Shown here in pieces: positions 62,912 to 64,000 of a stretch of 64,000 nucleotides of DNA; the stretch's first letter is position 1; every line of letters starts with the position of its first letter. The stretch is from positions 2,666,001 to 2,730,000 of the forward strand of contig NZ_CP134049.1 in the NCBI RefSeq assembly GCF_031582965.1. The letters are read 5' to 3'. Position numbers and translations under genes: made by a program. This DNA comes from Bacillus sp. NEB1478. GTDB taxonomy: Bacteria > Bacillota > Bacilli > Bacillales > Fictibacillaceae. A model generated the notes under the pieces. That model saw only the letters and a list, made by a program, of their open reading frames with translations. It did not search any database and was not told the origin of the DNA.

Positions 62912-64000
62912 AGTCAATATCTTCACCAACTTCATCCTTATATGCTTCTTCAAGCTGCGTTCTGTATACATTATTAATTCGAACTTTTATACTATTAGTC
63001 TGTTTATTTTTTAAGTCAGGGAAACTTATGCCAAAACCAACAGCATTATAATTGGTACTGCTTTCTTCATAACTTAATTCTAAAGCATGTAACATAAGTA
63101 AAGGTTTTTCTAATTTCTTTCGCATTTCACGGGAGCTTAAATTTTTATGTTCTTTTTGCATTACTATACTTTCCGGTCTTGCTCGTGAAAGCTGTCTTTT
63201 TGCCACTTCAAAATATCCTTGTTTCTGCTTTCCATTACGTAATTGACGATTTAAAGTAATATTACCCTCTTGGAAAATTTCTTTTCCATTTCCATTAAAC
63301 AAAACTACATCCCATTCTAATTTACTCTTTCGAATATATTCTTTTATAAAATCAATCGGCAGTCTCGATTTTATACCAAGAGGATCATTTTTGTATAAAC
63401 AATAATTATTAACAAAGTTCTGAATAATAGACTTATCTACATTCTTCCAGACATGACTGTTATTTTCTATATGCTCAGCATTACTTGCTATTAGCTCTTT
63501 AGTGGTTTCTTTTAAAAGAACCTCATTTGCTTCAAGATCTTCATTTAAATTACTAATCCATCTAGTTTCTTTAATTAACCCATCTAAATTCATTTCTAAA
63601 TACATCTCTTCTGTATTTTTTGACTTATTACGAGCTGTAACCTGCAAGAGACTGTCTGGATGTAATTGAACAGCTAATCCAAAATCTTCAGGGGTTAAAT
63701 TCTCCTCACGCATATCATTTAAACGATTTATTAAGTCATTAGTAGCTTCAATTATAAAAGCAAATTTATTATATAAATCGTCTGTTAAGTACACCCTGCA
63801 GAGATCTTCATAACCAATTCGATATCCAAACCATCGTCCCATTTGCATTAATGTATCGTAATAAATCGTCGTTCTTAAGAAATAACTTACGCTTAAACCC
63901 TCTAATGTAAAACCACGGGACAAACTCAATCCACCGATGACAATCACATTTGACTGTATATCATCTCTATATGCTAATGGTGTTTTTGCTCGTTGATGTA
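62901..64000 (-). CDS. Z1-domain protein 2, C-terminal part (cut by window edge)
   Basis: The last 366 or so codons of a second Z1 ATPase. The frame is open to the window edge, beyond the GTG at 63947, with YRDDIQSNVIVIGGLSLSRG continuous across it, so the apparent start is false. The Z1 signature FTLEGLSVSYFLRTTIYYDT and LMQMGRWFGY is present; Walker A and B must lie beyond 64000. In this signature it is about half identical to Z1 gene 1, and much less elsewhere. First visible gene of the Z1-PD-(D/E)XK-AIPR operon. Confidence 0.88.
   Translation of the reverse strand, partial: HQRAKTPLAYRDDIQSNVIVIGGLSLSRGFTLEGLSVSYFLRTTIYYDTLMQMGRWFGYRIGYEDLCRVYLTDDLYNKFAFIIEATNDLINRLNDMREENLTPEDFGLAVQLHPDSLLQVTARNKSKNTEEMYLEMNLDGLIKETRWISNLNEDLEANEVLLKETTKELIASNAEHIENNSHVWKNVDKSIIQNFVNNYCLYKNDPLGIKSRLPIDFIKEYIRKSKLEWDVVLFNGNGKEIFQEGNITLNRQLRNGKQKQGYFEVAKRQLSRARPESIVMQKEHKNLSSREMRKKLEKPLLMLHALELSYEESSTNYNAVGFGISFPDLKNKQTNSIKVRINNVYRTQLEEAYKDEVGEDIDYDE

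Noticed and set aside
63945..63947. GTG as the start of Z1 gene 2
   Set aside because: The frame and the conserved Z1 sequence continue upstream to the window edge.

Overview
The window is a low-GC Firmicute chromosome segment, most likely from a Bacillaceae species. The evidence is Gram-positive ribosome binding sites (AGGAGG type), frequent TTG and GTG starts, compact intrinsic terminators, ComK and RsbR-type proteins, menaquinone-linked malate oxidation and a guanine riboswitch of Bacillus type. The combination of cyanophycin genes, two comK-like genes and a heterocycloanthracin-type cluster would fit Fictibacillus or a relative, but that genus is an inference. There are no rRNA or tRNA genes and no CRISPR array.

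Positions 1-27600 are mostly chromosomal housekeeping and small accessory genes. They include an NrnB-like DHH phosphoesterase, two comK paralogues 14 kb apart, a cphB-cphA cyanophycin operon, many small hypothetical and GNAT genes, heme O synthase, an RsbR-like STAS protein, a PrmC-like methyltransferase, an ECF sigma/anti-sigma pair with a visible autoregulatory promoter, and an exported nucleosidase preceded by a guanine-type riboswitch. Several intergenic regions carry short direct repeats with a 20-21 bp period.

Positions 27950-34470 hold a thiazole/oxazole-modified peptide (TOMM) cluster. It has a precursor with 17 consecutive Ser-Cys units plus four GGRC units, a terminator, then a leader-binding/ThiF-like protein, a YcaO cyclodehydratase and a double-domain SagB-type dehydrogenase. 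An 18-bp perfect inverted repeat brackets the cluster. No transporter or immunity gene is visible.

Positions 34690-49100 carry redox and stress accessory genes: two aldo/keto reductases with a divergent AraC regulator, a MarR regulator divergent from a carboxymuconolactone decarboxylase-like protein, two lipoproteins with calcium-binding C termini (one a nuclease), a VanX-like dipeptidase, mqo, and an ArsR-SRPBCC pair. There are several decayed genes. One FrnE/DsbA-like gene has a single in-frame TGA exactly at the first Cys of its CPFC active site, followed by a hairpin that fits loose bacterial SECIS rules. It is either a nonsense mutation or a selenocysteine candidate.

Positions 49300-64000 are a defence island. 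It contains a complete Z1-domain ATPase, an HNH endonuclease, a tandem pair of C5 cytosine methyltransferases with a small upstream gene, a wrecked HNH gene resembling phosphorothioate-DNA-binding endonucleases, a third C5 methyltransferase with a large insertion, a Vsr endonuclease, an AIPR protein, a PD-(D/E)XK protein and a second Z1 protein cut by the window edge. The right half matches the known Dcm-Vsr-Z1-PD-(D/E)XK-AIPR restriction neighbourhood, whose usual MutL/MORC-like ATPase would be expected just beyond position 64000. The left half, with a solo Z1 and two methyltransferases, is less standard.
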